Shown here: positions 7,576 to 15,963 of the stretch, piece by piece
How positions within the stretch are numbered: the first letter of the stretch is position 1
Layout: the number at the start of each line of letters is the position of its first letter
Assembly: GCA_036386655.1 (NCBI GenBank)
Contig: DASVVG010000062.1
Span: 1-18,411, forward strand
DNA length: 18,411 nt
Source of the DNA: JAHWJX01 sp036386655
GTDB taxonomy: Bacteria; Pseudomonadota; Alphaproteobacteria; Caulobacterales; Caulobacteraceae
Direction of reading: 5' to 3'
Notes under the pieces: generated by a model
What the model was told of the DNA's origin: nothing
Database searches by the model: none
Seen by the model: only the letters and a program-made list of their open reading frames with translations
Translations under genes and position numbers: made by a program

Positions 7576-9969
7576 CTAGTCCGCCTTGCGCGCTCCGTGC
7601 ACGGCCCCGCAGGCGGTGCAGACCAGCTCCGAGCCACGCGGCCACGCCGCCACTTCCCCGCAGGCGGAGCACAGGTCCGGGCTGGACCCGCCTGTGCGCT
7701 CCGACCGGGCCGAGGCGAGGAAGACCAGGTTGTCGGCGGCCGCGCCGCGGGCGAAGCCTTTCGAGATGTACTTCAGGGCCGGCTGGGGCTCCTCGGCGGA
7801 CGTGGCGCGCCCCAGGCCGTCGCTGTCCAGCCCGTCGGGCAGGCCGCTCGCGAGGTCCTCCCGGCCGAGGTACGAGACGCCCAGCTCGCGGAACAGGTAA
7901 TCCAGGATCGAGGTCGCGGAGCGCACCGAGTCGTTCCCCGTCACTTCGCCCGCGGGCTCAAACCGGGTGGAGACGAAAGCCTCGACGAACTCCTCCAGAG
8001 GCACCCCGTACTGCAGGCCGATCGAGATCGAGATCGCGAAGTTGTTCATCAGCGAGCGGAAGGCGGCGCCTTCCTTGTGCATGTCGATGAAGATCTCGCC
8101 GAGTTCCCCGTCGTCGTACTCGCCGGTGTGCAGGTAGACCTTGTGGCCGCCTACGGCCGCCTTCTGGATGTAGCCCTTGCGGCGGTCCGGAAGCTTGCGG
8201 CGCGCGCGGTCGCGCTCGACCACCCGCTCCACCACCCGCTCGGCGACGATGGGCGCCGCCCGCCGTAGCGGCGCCTCTTCGGGTTCCGGCAAGTCGAGCG
8301 CGATGTCGGCGGAGGGAGCGCGTTGCAGCCGGATCGCGCGAAGGCCCGCGCCGGCCGCGGCGGCTTGTGCGGCAAGGGCGTCCGCGGGGGAGGCGTCGGC
8401 CGGCAGCTCGAGCGGGTCGATGCACGGCGGGCCGAACACGTCGGCGGCGACGCGCATGGCGATCCGCGCCTGCAGGGAGATTGCGTCGCCGCTCGCGAAG
8501 ATCGCGGCCTGCTCCGGCGTCAGGCCTGGCAGATGGGCGAGGTCGCGGGGCGCGAACAGCCACGCGCGGGCCTCCTCCAGCTCGCTTCGCGTGAAGCCGG
8601 CGGCCTGGAGCGTGTCGAAGCCGGGGTCCTGCGCGGCCTCGGGGTCGGCTCCCAGGACGTCGCGCACGAAGCCGGCGCCGAGCACGGCGGGCGAGAAGGC
8701 GGCCTCGAGGCTGCGGGCGGAGGGGAGGGCGGCCTCCACCGCGGCGATCTCGTGCTCGGTGAACCCGCGGGCCTTCAGCGCCGTGGCGTTCACGACGGGC
8801 GCGTCGGCGAGGGTCCGGCGCGGGAGCAGGCGCTCCGAAGCGAGGTCGAGGGGTACGCCCAGGCGCGTGAACCCGGCCGCGGCGGCCGCCGAGAGGGTCG
8901 GCAGGGTCTCGCCGTCCGTCGTTTCGGCCGCGACGACCGGACCGGACCAGGACTGCAGCCCGACGCTGACCCCGAGGCGGAGGGCGAGCTCCGCGTCCGC
9001 GCGCCAGACGAACCGGTCGCCGGCCACCGCGGCCGCGACGGCTCCGACGCGGCGGACGAGCGCGCGGCCTTCGTCGCTGTCGTAGGCCAGACCGGAGACG
9101 ACGAGCGTCTCGTGCACGCCTGCGAGGGTCAGGAGCCCGTCGTCGGCCGAGGCCGCCTGGGTCCAGAGGTCCACAGCGGTGGCGAGCCCCGCCTCGTCGA
9201 CGCCGCCCGGCGAGGCGAAAAGATCGACCCTGACCGCCGCGAGCGGTGCGGCCGCGGTGCGGCGGAGCGCCTCCGCGTCGGCGGGATCGAACACCAGCAC
9301 GACGCCGCCGTGCTCCCATGCCGCCGCGCCGGCCTCCAGGTCGGTCGCCGCGGACTCGTGATCCCGCGTCAGGACGAGCAACGACGTGGTCGCCGGCGGC
9401 TGCGCGGTGTCGAAAGCCGTGTCGCCGGTGCGGCCGCGCGCAATCGCGTCGACGATCAGGCGGGCGTCGGCGCCGGCCTCCATGGCGGCGTGGGCGGCGC
9501 GCGCCAGGGCGGCGTTGCGCCTCGGGTCGGCGCAGGCGTCCGCGTCGCCCTCGCAACGCGCGACCGCGTCGGCCACCGCTTCGAGACGGCGGGCGAGAGC
9601 GTCGGCCGCCCGCGCGGCGAGCGCCTCGCCCCGGCGGCGGGCGCTGAACGCGTGCAGCGCGCCCCGCGCCTCGCCTACAGGCGCAACCTCCACCGAAAGC
9701 GGCGACGACATCCCGGGCGCGGCCAGTCCGTGCAGCATCGACATCCTCAGGGCTCCGGCGAAAGGCTCGCGTGCGCCGGCTGGGCCGAGCCGCGAGGTGT
9801 AGGCGTGCAGCGCCCCCAGCAGGGGCAGGGCGGGATCAGGCTCGGCGTGCGACAGGTCGAGCCAAGCCTCCACCTGGGCGTCGGACCACGCACGCGGCGC
9901 CGTGACCTCGACCACGGCGTCGGCCCGCTCGAGCGTGCGAACGGCGAGGTCGGGCGGCGTGAGCGGCAT
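7576..9969 (-). CDS. NrdJ-like (B12-dependent ribonucleotide reductase) paralogue lacking catalytic residues; TSCPD domain protein
   Basis: A 797-residue protein (ATG at 9969, with AAAGGTG upstream). Residues about 598-750 are nearly identical in pattern to the C-terminal TSCPD region of alphaproteobacterial NrdJ: KVYLHTGEYDDGELGEIFID, HKEGAAFRSLMNNFAI, SILDYLFRELGVSYLG and YISKGFARGAAADNLVF. A zinc-ribbon tail follows (CxxC at 767/770 and 784/787). Upstream, weaker colinear matches remain: CEGDADACADPRRNAALAR (139-157), GLAYDSDEGRA (293-303), and ALKARGFTEHEIAAVEAALP (397-416). The NrdJ active-site block with the NPCSE radical cysteine is not found. The position of the phosphate-binding FISGAISKT loop reads VFGPPCIDPLEL (511-522). 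Only seven cysteines exist: 139, 146, 516 and the four ribbon ones. NrdJ is about 1200 residues, so roughly 400 are lost. Inference: a non-catalytic paralogue, role unknown. The upper half is Ala-rich and fast-evolving. Confidence 0.85.
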   Translation of the reverse strand: MPLTPPDLAVRTLERADAVVEVTAPRAWSDAQVEAWLDLSHAEPDPALPLLGALHAYTSRLGPAGAREPFAGALRMSMLHGLAAPGMSSPLSVEVAPVGEARGALHAFSARRRGEALAARAADALARRLEAVADAVARCEGDADACADPRRNAALARAAHAAMEAGADARLIVDAIARGRTGDTAFDTAQPPATTSLLVLTRDHESAATDLEAGAAAWEHGGVVLVFDPADAEALRRTAAAPLAAVRVDLFASPGGVDEAGLATAVDLWTQAASADDGLLTLAGVHETLVVSGLAYDSDEGRALVRRVGAVAAAVAGDRFVWRADAELALRLGVSVGLQSWSGPVVAAETTDGETLPTLSAAAAAGFTRLGVPLDLASERLLPRRTLADAPVVNATALKARGFTEHEIAAVEAALPSARSLEAAFSPAVLGAGFVRDVLGADPEAAQDPGFDTLQAAGFTRSELEEARAWLFAPRDLAHLPGLTPEQAAIFASGDAISLQARIAMRVAADVFGPPCIDPLELPADASPADALAAQAAAAGAGLRAIRLQRAPSADIALDLPEPEEAPLRRAAPIVAERVVERVVERDRARRKLPDRRKGYIQKAAVGGHKVYLHTGEYDDGELGEIFIDMHKEGAAFRSLMNNFAISISIGLQYGVPLEEFVEAFVSTRFEPAGEVTGNDSVRSATSILDYLFRELGVSYLGREDLASGLPDGLDSDGLGRATSAEEPQPALKYISKGFARGAAADNLVFLASARSERTGGSSPDLCSACGEVAAWPRGSELVCTACGAVHGARKAD

Positions 9970-9979
9970 CGCGGCACCT

Positions 9980-10008
9980 TTGCGGGAGTCGCGACGCACG
10001 CCTATAGT
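9980..10008 (+). promoter_or_regulatory. Candidate sigma-70-type promoter for the NDUFA12/DUF2155 pair
   Basis: TTGCGG (9980-9985), a 17-bp spacer and TATAGT (10003-10008) resemble a housekeeping promoter. It would start transcription about 23 nt before the GTG at 10038. It sits in the 68-bp gap divergent from the NrdJ-like gene, for which I see no comparable match on the other strand. Confidence 0.4.
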
Positions 10009-10037
10009 CCGGCCCCGCAACCTCCCCGGTCAGGCCT

Positions 10038-10430
10038 GTGCTGAAGAAGATTTTCACCTGGTGGAACGGCGCCACCATCGGCACGCTGTTCACCGTCAAG
10101 CGGCGCGGCTCGCTGGTGGGCGAGGACGGCTTCGGCAACCGCTACTACCAGTCGCGGGACCGCAAGAGCTACGACGGCCGCAAGCGGCGCTGGGTGCTGT
10201 TCAACGGCTACGCCGACGCGTCGAAGGTGCCGCCGGAATGGCATGGCTGGCTGCACTACACGGTGGAGCAGCCGCCGACGGAGCAGCCGTTTCCGCAGCG
10301 CGCCTGGATGAAGCCGCACACGCCGAACCTGAGCGGCACGCCGATGGCCTGGCGACCGCGGGGGTCCATCGCGCGCAGCGGGGAGCGCCCGCGCGCGACC
10401 GGTGACTATCAGGCCTGGCGGCCGGAGTAG
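10038..10430 (+). CDS. NADH:ubiquinone oxidoreductase accessory subunit, NDUFA12 family
   Basis: A 130-residue protein beginning MLKKIFTWWNGATIGTLFTV from a GTG codon. It carries the family pattern GxDxFGNRYYQ (VGEDGFGNRYYQSRD), RRWVLFNGYADASKVPPEWHGWLH and PHTPNLSGTPMAW. This is the bacterial counterpart of mitochondrial complex I subunit NDUFA12 (B17.2). It is one of the accessory subunits shared by alphaproteobacterial and mitochondrial complex I, and it sits on the matrix/cytoplasmic side near the peripheral arm. Length fits (about 125-145). Only a weak CAGG lies before the GTG. It is 4 bp from the DUF2155 gene, a pairing I associate with many alphaproteobacteria. Confidence 0.93.
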   Translation: MLKKIFTWWNGATIGTLFTVKRRGSLVGEDGFGNRYYQSRDRKSYDGRKRRWVLFNGYADASKVPPEWHGWLHYTVEQPPTEQPFPQRAWMKPHTPNLSGTPMAWRPRGSIARSGERPRATGDYQAWRPE

Positions 10431-10434
10431 GCCC

Positions 10435-11148
10435 ATGCGCAGGCAGGTGATCATCGCTGCGGCCGCCCTGACGGCGCTTGCGACCGCAGTCGGGCTCGTG
10501 GTGGCGCAGGACGCGTCCGTGCCGCCGGTGCAGGCGCCGCCCGAGGAGGCCGCCCCGCCGCAGGGGGCGGAGACCCCGACGAGCCCCGCGCCCGCTCCGG
10601 CCGGCCCCGGCTATACGGTGCTGGGCCCCTCCGCCCGCGACGGGGGAGACGGCGGGAACCGCCCCACCGCCCGGGCCACGCGCCCGGCCCCGGCTCCGCT
10701 GCAGCCCGGCGAGCCCGTGCCGACGGTGAAGCGGCCGCGCCACGTCGGGGCGATCCTGCAGGCGGTCGACAAGGTCACCGCCGAAACGCTGCGGTTCGAG
10801 GCGCAGGTCGGAAAGCCGATCCGCTACAAGACGCTCGTGTTCACGCTCCGGGCTTGTGAGACCGAGGCGACGGACGAGCTGGTCAAGGAATCGGCCGCGC
10901 ACGTGACGATCACGTCCCAGCCGAAGGCGCAGCCCGGCCGTGTGCTGCCCGACCCCGCGCAGGTGTTCCGCGGGTGGATGTTTGCGAGCTCGCCGGGCCT
11001 GAACCCGTTCGAGCACCCGGTGTACGACGCGTGGCTGGTCGCCTGCACGCCGACGGCGCAGGCGGTCGAACCCGGCGCCCCTACGGCTCCGGCTCCCGCG
11101 CCCCGGACACAGGCCAGCACGATCGCTGCGGCTAGCTCGCCCGGCTGA
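10435..11148 (+). CDS. DUF2155 domain-containing exported protein
   Basis: A 237-residue protein. Residues 1-25 are a signal peptide (MRRQVIIAAAALTALATAVG...AQD), followed by a Pro/Ala-rich spacer to about residue 95. The DUF2155 domain starts at AILQAVDKVTAETLRFEAQV. It has the family hallmarks IRYKTLVFTLRACET and QVFRGWMFASSPGLNPFEHP followed by VYDAWLVACT, with two cysteines that may pair. The tail is Ala/Pro-rich. The ATG at 10435 is preferred over an in-frame upstream codon because it starts a clean signal peptide and has GGAG 7 nt upstream, inside the end of the NDUFA12 gene. It is probably translated with that gene. The molecular function of DUF2155 is not known; a periplasmic location is inferred. 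Its last 17 bp overlap the convergent aat gene. Confidence 0.9.
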   Translation: MRRQVIIAAAALTALATAVGLVVAQDASVPPVQAPPEEAAPPQGAETPTSPAPAPAGPGYTVLGPSARDGGDGGNRPTARATRPAPAPLQPGEPVPTVKRPRHVGAILQAVDKVTAETLRFEAQVGKPIRYKTLVFTLRACETEATDELVKESAAHVTITSQPKAQPGRVLPDPAQVFRGWMFASSPGLNPFEHPVYDAWLVACTPTAQAVEPGAPTAPAPAPRTQASTIAAASSPG

Positions 11149-11794
11149 CCACCTCGAGCACCTCCGCGCCCGCCGCGGACGGCGGGAAGCGGTAGAAGTC
11201 CCCCTGTTCCGCCAGCGCCTGCTCCAGACGCTGGAGGTAGTCGGCGCGCAGCACCTCCCGGGCGCCGAACTGGCTCAGGTGCTCGGTGGTGAACTGAGCG
11301 TCGAGAAGGCGATAGCCGCCGATCTTCAGCCGCGCCACGAGGTGGACGAGGGCCACCTTGCTGGCGTCGCGCGCCTCCGAGAACATGCTCTCGCCGAAGA
11401 AGGCCCCACCGAGCGCCACGCCGTACAGCCCGCCCACCAGGACGCCCTCGCGCCAGCACTCGACGCTGTGCGCGAGGCCCTGGGCGAAGAGCTCGGCGTA
11501 GAGATGCTGGATCGGGGCGTTGATCCACGTCTCCGAGCGGCCGGGCCGCGGCGCCGCGCAGGCCTCCAGCACCGCAGGGAAGGCGGTGTCCACCCGCACC
11601 TGGAACTCGTCCACCCGCACGGTGCGCGCCAGCCGGCGCGGGACGTGGAAGCCGTCGAGCGGCAGCACCCCGCGACGCTCGGGATCGACCAGGAAGATCC
11701 GCTCATCCTCGCGGGAGTCGCCCATCGGGAACACGCCGCGCGCATAGCAGGCGACGAGGTCCTGCCAGCTGAAGGTGCGAAGGCGCGGGCCCAC
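11132..11794 (-). CDS. aat: Leucyl/phenylalanyl-tRNA--protein transferase
   Basis: A 220-residue protein that transfers Leu or Phe from aminoacyl-tRNA to proteins with an N-terminal Lys or Arg, marking them for ClpS/ClpAP degradation (bacterial N-end rule). Family motifs occur in order: YARGVFPMG, FLVDPERRGVLPLDGFHVPR, TWINAPIQ, HSVECWREGVLVGGLYGVAL, GGAFFGESMFS, ASKVALVHLVARL, LLDAQFTTEHLSQFGA. Length is typical (about 200-235). The start codon is GTG at 11794, 14 bp after the accC stop, with no strong Shine-Dalgarno, so coupling to accC is likely. It is the last gene of the aroQ-accB-accC-aat run, and its 3' end overlaps the DUF2155 gene tail to tail. Confidence 0.96.
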   Translation of the reverse strand: MGPRLRTFSWQDLVACYARGVFPMGDSREDERIFLVDPERRGVLPLDGFHVPRRLARTVRVDEFQVRVDTAFPAVLEACAAPRPGRSETWINAPIQHLYAELFAQGLAHSVECWREGVLVGGLYGVALGGAFFGESMFSEARDASKVALVHLVARLKIGGYRLLDAQFTTEHLSQFGAREVLRADYLQRLEQALAEQGDFYRFPPSAAGAEVLEVVSRAS

Positions 11795-11808
11795 GGCTCA
11801 GGCCCCAG

Positions 11809-13152
<1,344 letters not shown>

Positions 13153-13158
13153 TGACGC

Positions 13159-13644
13159 CTACTCGATGACGACGAGGGGCTCGCCGAACTCGACCGGCTG
13201 CTCGTTGTCGACCAGGATCTGGAGGACGGTCGCGGCGCGCGGCGCGGGGATCGGGTTCATCGTCTTCATCGCCTCGATGATCAGCAGGGTCTGGCCCTGC
13301 GTGACCTTGTCGCCGACCTGGACGAACGGGTCGGCGCCGGGCGTGGCGGCCATGTAGACCGTGCCCACCATCGGCGACTTCACCTGCTCGCCCCGGGGGG
13401 CTTCCTCGGCGGGCGCCTGCGCGGCGGCAGCTGCGGCCGCGGCGGCGGCAGGCGGGGGGTACGCGGCCTGGACGGGCGCAGCGGCTCCGACCGTCGCGGA
13501 GACGGTGAGTTCGCGCTTCACGCGAATCTTCAGGTCGGCGCGCTCGACCTCGATCTCGGTCAGGCCGGTCTCCGACAGGATGTCAGCCAGCTTGCGCACG
13601 AGACGCGTGTCGATCGGGTCTGCGCCGTTCTTGGTGACGGCCAT
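13159..13644 (-). CDS. accB: Acetyl-CoA carboxylase, biotin carboxyl carrier protein
   Basis: A 161-residue carrier protein. Residues 10-47 form the N-terminal helical region. Residues 50-85 are an Ala/Pro-rich flexible linker, including a run of alanines encoded by GCG/GCC repeats. Residues 86-161 are the biotinyl domain, with the "thumb" segment TPGADPFVQVGDKV and the biotinylation motif EAMKTMN, where Lys127 is the acceptor. E. coli has EAMKMMN; the threonine variant is, as I recall, common in alphaproteobacteria. The ATG at 13644 is chosen because AAGGAA lies 8-13 nt upstream; the longer open frame overlaps aroQ. It lies 32 bp downstream of aroQ and 6 bp upstream of accC. Confidence 0.98.
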   Translation of the reverse strand: MAVTKNGADPIDTRLVRKLADILSETGLTEIEVERADLKIRVKRELTVSATVGAAAPVQAAYPPPAAAAAAAAAAQAPAEEAPRGEQVKSPMVGTVYMAATPGADPFVQVGDKVTQGQTLLIIEAMKTMNPIPAPRAATVLQILVDNEQPVEFGEPLVVIE

Positions 13645-13676
13645 CGGCGTCGTTCCTTGTTGTTTGCGCGCGGGGC

Positions 13677-14117
13677 TCAGGACCCGGCGAGCTTGACGGC
13701 GGCCTCTATGGCCAGCGTGTAGCTCATCAGGCCGAAACCCGAAACCGTTCCGGCCGCGGCCTCGGCTACGTAGGAGCGGCGGCGGTAGCTCTCCCGAGCA
13801 GCCGGGTTGGACAGGTGGCACTCCACCACCGGCACGTCGACTGCCCTTAGAGCGTCAAGCAACGCGACCGAGGTGTGGCCATAGCCCGCCGGGTTGATCA
13901 CGATCGCGGAGGCGGCCCCGCGGGCCTCCTGCACCCACTCGATCAGCTCGCCCTCGTGGTTACTCTGGCGGAACACGACGGCGGCGCCCATCTGGGCCGC
14001 CGTGGCCTCGCACGCCGCCCGGACGTCCTCCAGCGTGTCGGACCCGTATACCTCGGGCTCGCGTACGCCGAGCAGGTTCAGGTTGGGGCCGTTCAGGACG
14101 TAGATGGGCTTCGGCAT
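13677..14117 (-). CDS. aroQ: 3-dehydroquinate dehydratase, type II
   Basis: A 146-residue enzyme that dehydrates 3-dehydroquinate to 3-dehydroshikimate in aromatic amino-acid synthesis. It forms dodecamers in this family. Visible are LNGPNLNLLGVREPEVYG with the catalytic Tyr24, then INPAGYGHTSVALLDAL with Asn76 and His81, and VVECHLSN with His101, followed by Arg112. All the expected active-site residues are present. Length is typical (about 145-150). It is the first gene of a minus-strand run into accB-accC-aat and is divergent from thiS. No good Shine-Dalgarno is seen before the ATG. Confidence 0.98.
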   Translation of the reverse strand: MPKPIYVLNGPNLNLLGVREPEVYGSDTLEDVRAACEATAAQMGAAVVFRQSNHEGELIEWVQEARGAASAIVINPAGYGHTSVALLDALRAVDVPVVECHLSNPAARESYRRRSYVAEAAAGTVSGFGLMSYTLAIEAAVKLAGS

Positions 14118-14192
14118 GCGGCCGGATCACGCTCCCCGGACTCAGAGCCGGCGACTTGTATAGAGGGGGCCGCAGGGCCACAAGCGAACGTC
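14118..14192. promoter_or_regulatory. Divergent aroQ/thiS intergenic region
   Basis: This 75-bp gap separates divergent starts. CTTGTATAGA (14155-14164) can be read as a -10 in either direction: TATAGA towards thiS, with no clear -35, or TATACA towards aroQ, with TTGTGG (14178-14183) only 15 bp away. I find no thiamine-pyrophosphate riboswitch: the conserved CTGAGA helix is absent and the space is too short. Confidence 0.3.
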
Positions 14193-14393
14193 ATGAGACT
14201 GACGATCAACGGGGAAATGCGCGAATTGCCGCCGGTGAGCACGCTGGCCGAGCTGATCGGCGCGCTCGAGCTGGACACCCGCAAGGTGGCGGTCGAGCGC
14301 AACCTGGAGATCGTCCCCCGCTCGCTGCACGCCGCCACCCCGGTGGCCGACGGCGACAGGATCGAGATCGTGCACTTCATCGGAGGAGGCTGA
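14193..14393 (+). CDS. thiS: Thiazole-biosynthesis sulfur carrier protein ThiS
   Basis: A 66-residue ubiquitin-fold protein starting MRLTINGEMRELPPVSTLAE and ending HFIGGG. The C-terminal Gly-Gly is adenylated and converted to a thiocarboxylate that delivers sulfur for the thiamine thiazole ring. Length (about 65) and both ends fit ThiS; the alternative, MoaD, is longer and sits with molybdopterin genes. A longer in-frame opening upstream is only a shadow of aroQ. It is followed after one base by thiG, its partner in the thiazole synthase complex. The codons of the glycine tail contain the thiG ribosome-binding site. Confidence 0.96.
   Translation: MRLTINGEMRELPPVSTLAELIGALELDTRKVAVERNLEIVPRSLHAATPVADGDRIEIVHFIGGG
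14382..14389 (+). promoter_or_regulatory. Shine-Dalgarno of thiG inside the thiS glycine tail
   Basis: GGAGGAGG at 14382-14389 is a near-perfect anti-16S match, 5 nt before the TTG at 14395. The same bases encode the obligatory C-terminal glycines of ThiS. This site decides the TTG start of thiG. Confidence 0.8.
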
Positions 14394-14394
14394 G

Positions 14395-15198
14395 TTGAAC
14401 GCCCCCGTCGCCATCGACGCCGCCGCGGCCGAGGACAGCTGGACCGTCGCCGGACGGACGTTCCGCTCGCGACTGATCGTCGGCACCGGCAAGTACAAGG
14501 ACTACGCGCAGAACGCCGCCGCAGCGGAGGCCTCCGGGGCGGAGATCGTCACCGTGGCGCTCCGGCGCGTGAACCTGTCGGACCCGAGCCAGCCGATGCT
14601 GGTCGACTACCTCGACCCGAAGCGCTTCACCTACCTGCCCAACACGGCGGGCTGCTTCACCGGGGAAGACGCGGTGCGCACGCTGCGGCTCGCGCGGGAG
14701 GCCGGCGGCTGGGATCTGGTGAAGCTCGAGGTGCTGTCGCAGACGCAGCATCTCTACCCCGACATGGAGGAGACGCTCCGGGCCTTGAAGCTGCTCGTGG
14801 GCGAGGGCTTCCAGGTGATGGTCTACTGCACCGACGACCCGGTCTACGCGAAGAAGCTGGAGGACGCGGGCGCCGCGGCGATCATGCCGCTGGGGGCGCC
14901 GATCGGCTCCGGGCTGGGCATCCAGAACCGGGTGAACGTCCGGCTCATCGTGGAGGCGGTGTCGGTTCCGGTGCTCGTTGATGCGGGCGTCGGGACGGCG
15001 TCCGAGGCGGCGGAGGCGATGGAGCTCGGCTGCGACGGCATCATCACCAACACGGCCATCGCGGAGGCCAAGGACCCGGTCCGCATGGCGGTCGCGATGA
15101 AGCATGCGGTGATCGCGGGGCGCGAAGCCTACCTCGCGGGGCGCATGGGCCGCCGGATGTACGCCGACCCGTCTTCGCCGTTGGCGGGGCTGATCTGA
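14395..15198 (+). CDS. thiG: Thiazole synthase ThiG
   Basis: A 267-residue TIM-barrel enzyme that condenses 1-deoxy-xylulose 5-phosphate, dehydroglycine and ThiS-thiocarboxylate sulfur into thiazole phosphate. It has FRSRLIVGTGKY (23-34), TVALRRVNL, LPNTAGCFTGEDAVRTLRLA, and WDLVKLEVLSQTQHLYPD, where Lys110 should form the imine with the sugar substrate. The phosphate-binding loops PLGAPIGSGLGI and DAGVGTASEAAEAMELG are intact. Length is typical (about 255-270). The start is TTG, supported by the strong Shine-Dalgarno at 14382-14389. ThiE, ThiO/ThiH and ThiF are not in the window, so the rest of the pathway lies elsewhere. It ends 7 bp before the convergent stop of the DsbA-like gene. Confidence 0.98.
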   Translation: MNAPVAIDAAAAEDSWTVAGRTFRSRLIVGTGKYKDYAQNAAAAEASGAEIVTVALRRVNLSDPSQPMLVDYLDPKRFTYLPNTAGCFTGEDAVRTLRLAREAGGWDLVKLEVLSQTQHLYPDMEETLRALKLLVGEGFQVMVYCTDDPVYAKKLEDAGAAAIMPLGAPIGSGLGIQNRVNVRLIVEAVSVPVLVDAGVGTASEAAEAMELGCDGIITNTAIAEAKDPVRMAVAMKHAVIAGREAYLAGRMGRRMYADPSSPLAGLI

Positions 15199-15200
15199 GC

Positions 15201-15215
15201 GGCGGCTAGGCCGCC
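15201..15215. terminator. Short GC hairpin between convergent thiG and DsbA-like genes
   Basis: GGCGGC (15201-15206), a TAG loop and GCCGCC (15210-15215) form a perfect 6-bp stem 2 bp past the thiG stop. The loop region also holds the stop codon of the convergent gene (15206-15208). There is no strong U-tract on either side, so it is only a possible bidirectional terminator. Confidence 0.35.
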
Positions 15216-15952
15216 TTGCCGCCGCCGCGCTTGGCCGCCGCGATGGCCCCCGCCAACGAGTCGGGCCCGGTGAACTCGACCGGCTTGCCGGCCACGAAGA
15301 ACGCCGGCGTGCCCTCGGCCTGAACCTGCTGCGCCAACTGCGCGACGTCGCGGATGTGGTCGCCGACGGCCTTGGAGTCGACGGCGGTCTTCGCCGGCGC
15401 CATCGCGACGCCGTTCGCGGCGAGGATGCGGTCCACCCCGGCGAGGTCCAGCGCCTTTGCCGACATCAGCGCCTGGTGCACCGGCAGGTACTTGCCCTGC
15501 GCCTTGGCCGCGAGCGCCGCGCGGGCTGCGTACTCCGAGACCGGCTCGCCGCCGCCGCGGTCCAGGATGGGCCACTCCTTGAAGACGAAGCGGACGTCAG
15601 GCTCTCGCTGCGCCAGCCGGACGTATTCGTCGGCCACTGTCTTGCAGTAGGGGCAGCGGTAATCGAAGAACTGGACGACGGTGACCTTCGCGTCGGCGGG
15701 GCCGAGGGCGAAGTCGCGCGGGTCTCGCTCGAGCGCCTGACGCGCGCCGGCCAGGGCCTTGGTCTGGGCCGCGGTGTTGGCGACCGCCCGCTTTTCCTCG
15801 AGCTTGACGATGGCTTCTTCCAGCACCTCGGGGTGCTCGAGCAGGTAGGCGCGCACGCGCTTGCCGAAGGCGTCGTCGCCGACGGCGCCGGCTTCCGAGC
15901 ACGCGGCGACGGCGAGGGCGGCGGTCGCCGCGAGCAGGCTCTGGATCTTCAT
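15206..15952 (-). CDS. DsbA-family thiol:disulfide protein, predicted lipoprotein
   Basis: A 248-residue exported thioredoxin-fold protein. The signal peptide ends in a lipobox, VAAC with Cys18 followed by Ser, predicting an outer-membrane lipoprotein. Residues about 28-55 (FGKRVRAYLLEHPEVLEEAI) resemble the N-terminal helical segment of ScsC/Com1-type DsbA proteins. The active site is FFDYRCPYC with Cys100 and Cys103. FKEWPIL and the cis-proline loop GTPAFFVAG (Pro216) complete the DSBA fold. Apart from the lipid cysteine only the active-site pair is present. The ATG at 15952 has GGAAAG upstream, inside the end of the M48 gene 11 bp away. So it is probably an operon partner of that periplasmic protease. 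Oxidase or isomerase cannot be told apart from sequence. Confidence 0.93.
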   Translation of the reverse strand: MKIQSLLAATAALAVAACSEAGAVGDDAFGKRVRAYLLEHPEVLEEAIVKLEEKRAVANTAAQTKALAGARQALERDPRDFALGPADAKVTVVQFFDYRCPYCKTVADEYVRLAQREPDVRFVFKEWPILDRGGGEPVSEYAARAALAAKAQGKYLPVHQALMSAKALDLAGVDRILAANGVAMAPAKTAVDSKAVGDHIRDVAQLAQQVQAEGTPAFFVAGKPVEFTGPDSLAGAIAAAKRGGGKAA

Positions 15953-15963
15953 GGGCTTTCCGG

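Noticed and set aside
9986..9990. GAGTC (CcrM methylation site) between the -35 and -10 of the candidate NDUFA12 promoter
   Set aside because: GANTC occurs many times in this window, mostly within genes, so one site in a promoter is not significant without conservation.
8323..10044. 573-codon open frame on the plus strand opposite the NrdJ-like gene
   Set aside because: Low-complexity Gly/Arg/Ala peptide without motifs; the minus-strand protein has clear NrdJ family motifs and a Shine-Dalgarno.
14118..14192. Thiamine-pyrophosphate riboswitch before thiS
   Set aside because: Too short, and the conserved CTGAGA and downstream helix sequences are missing.
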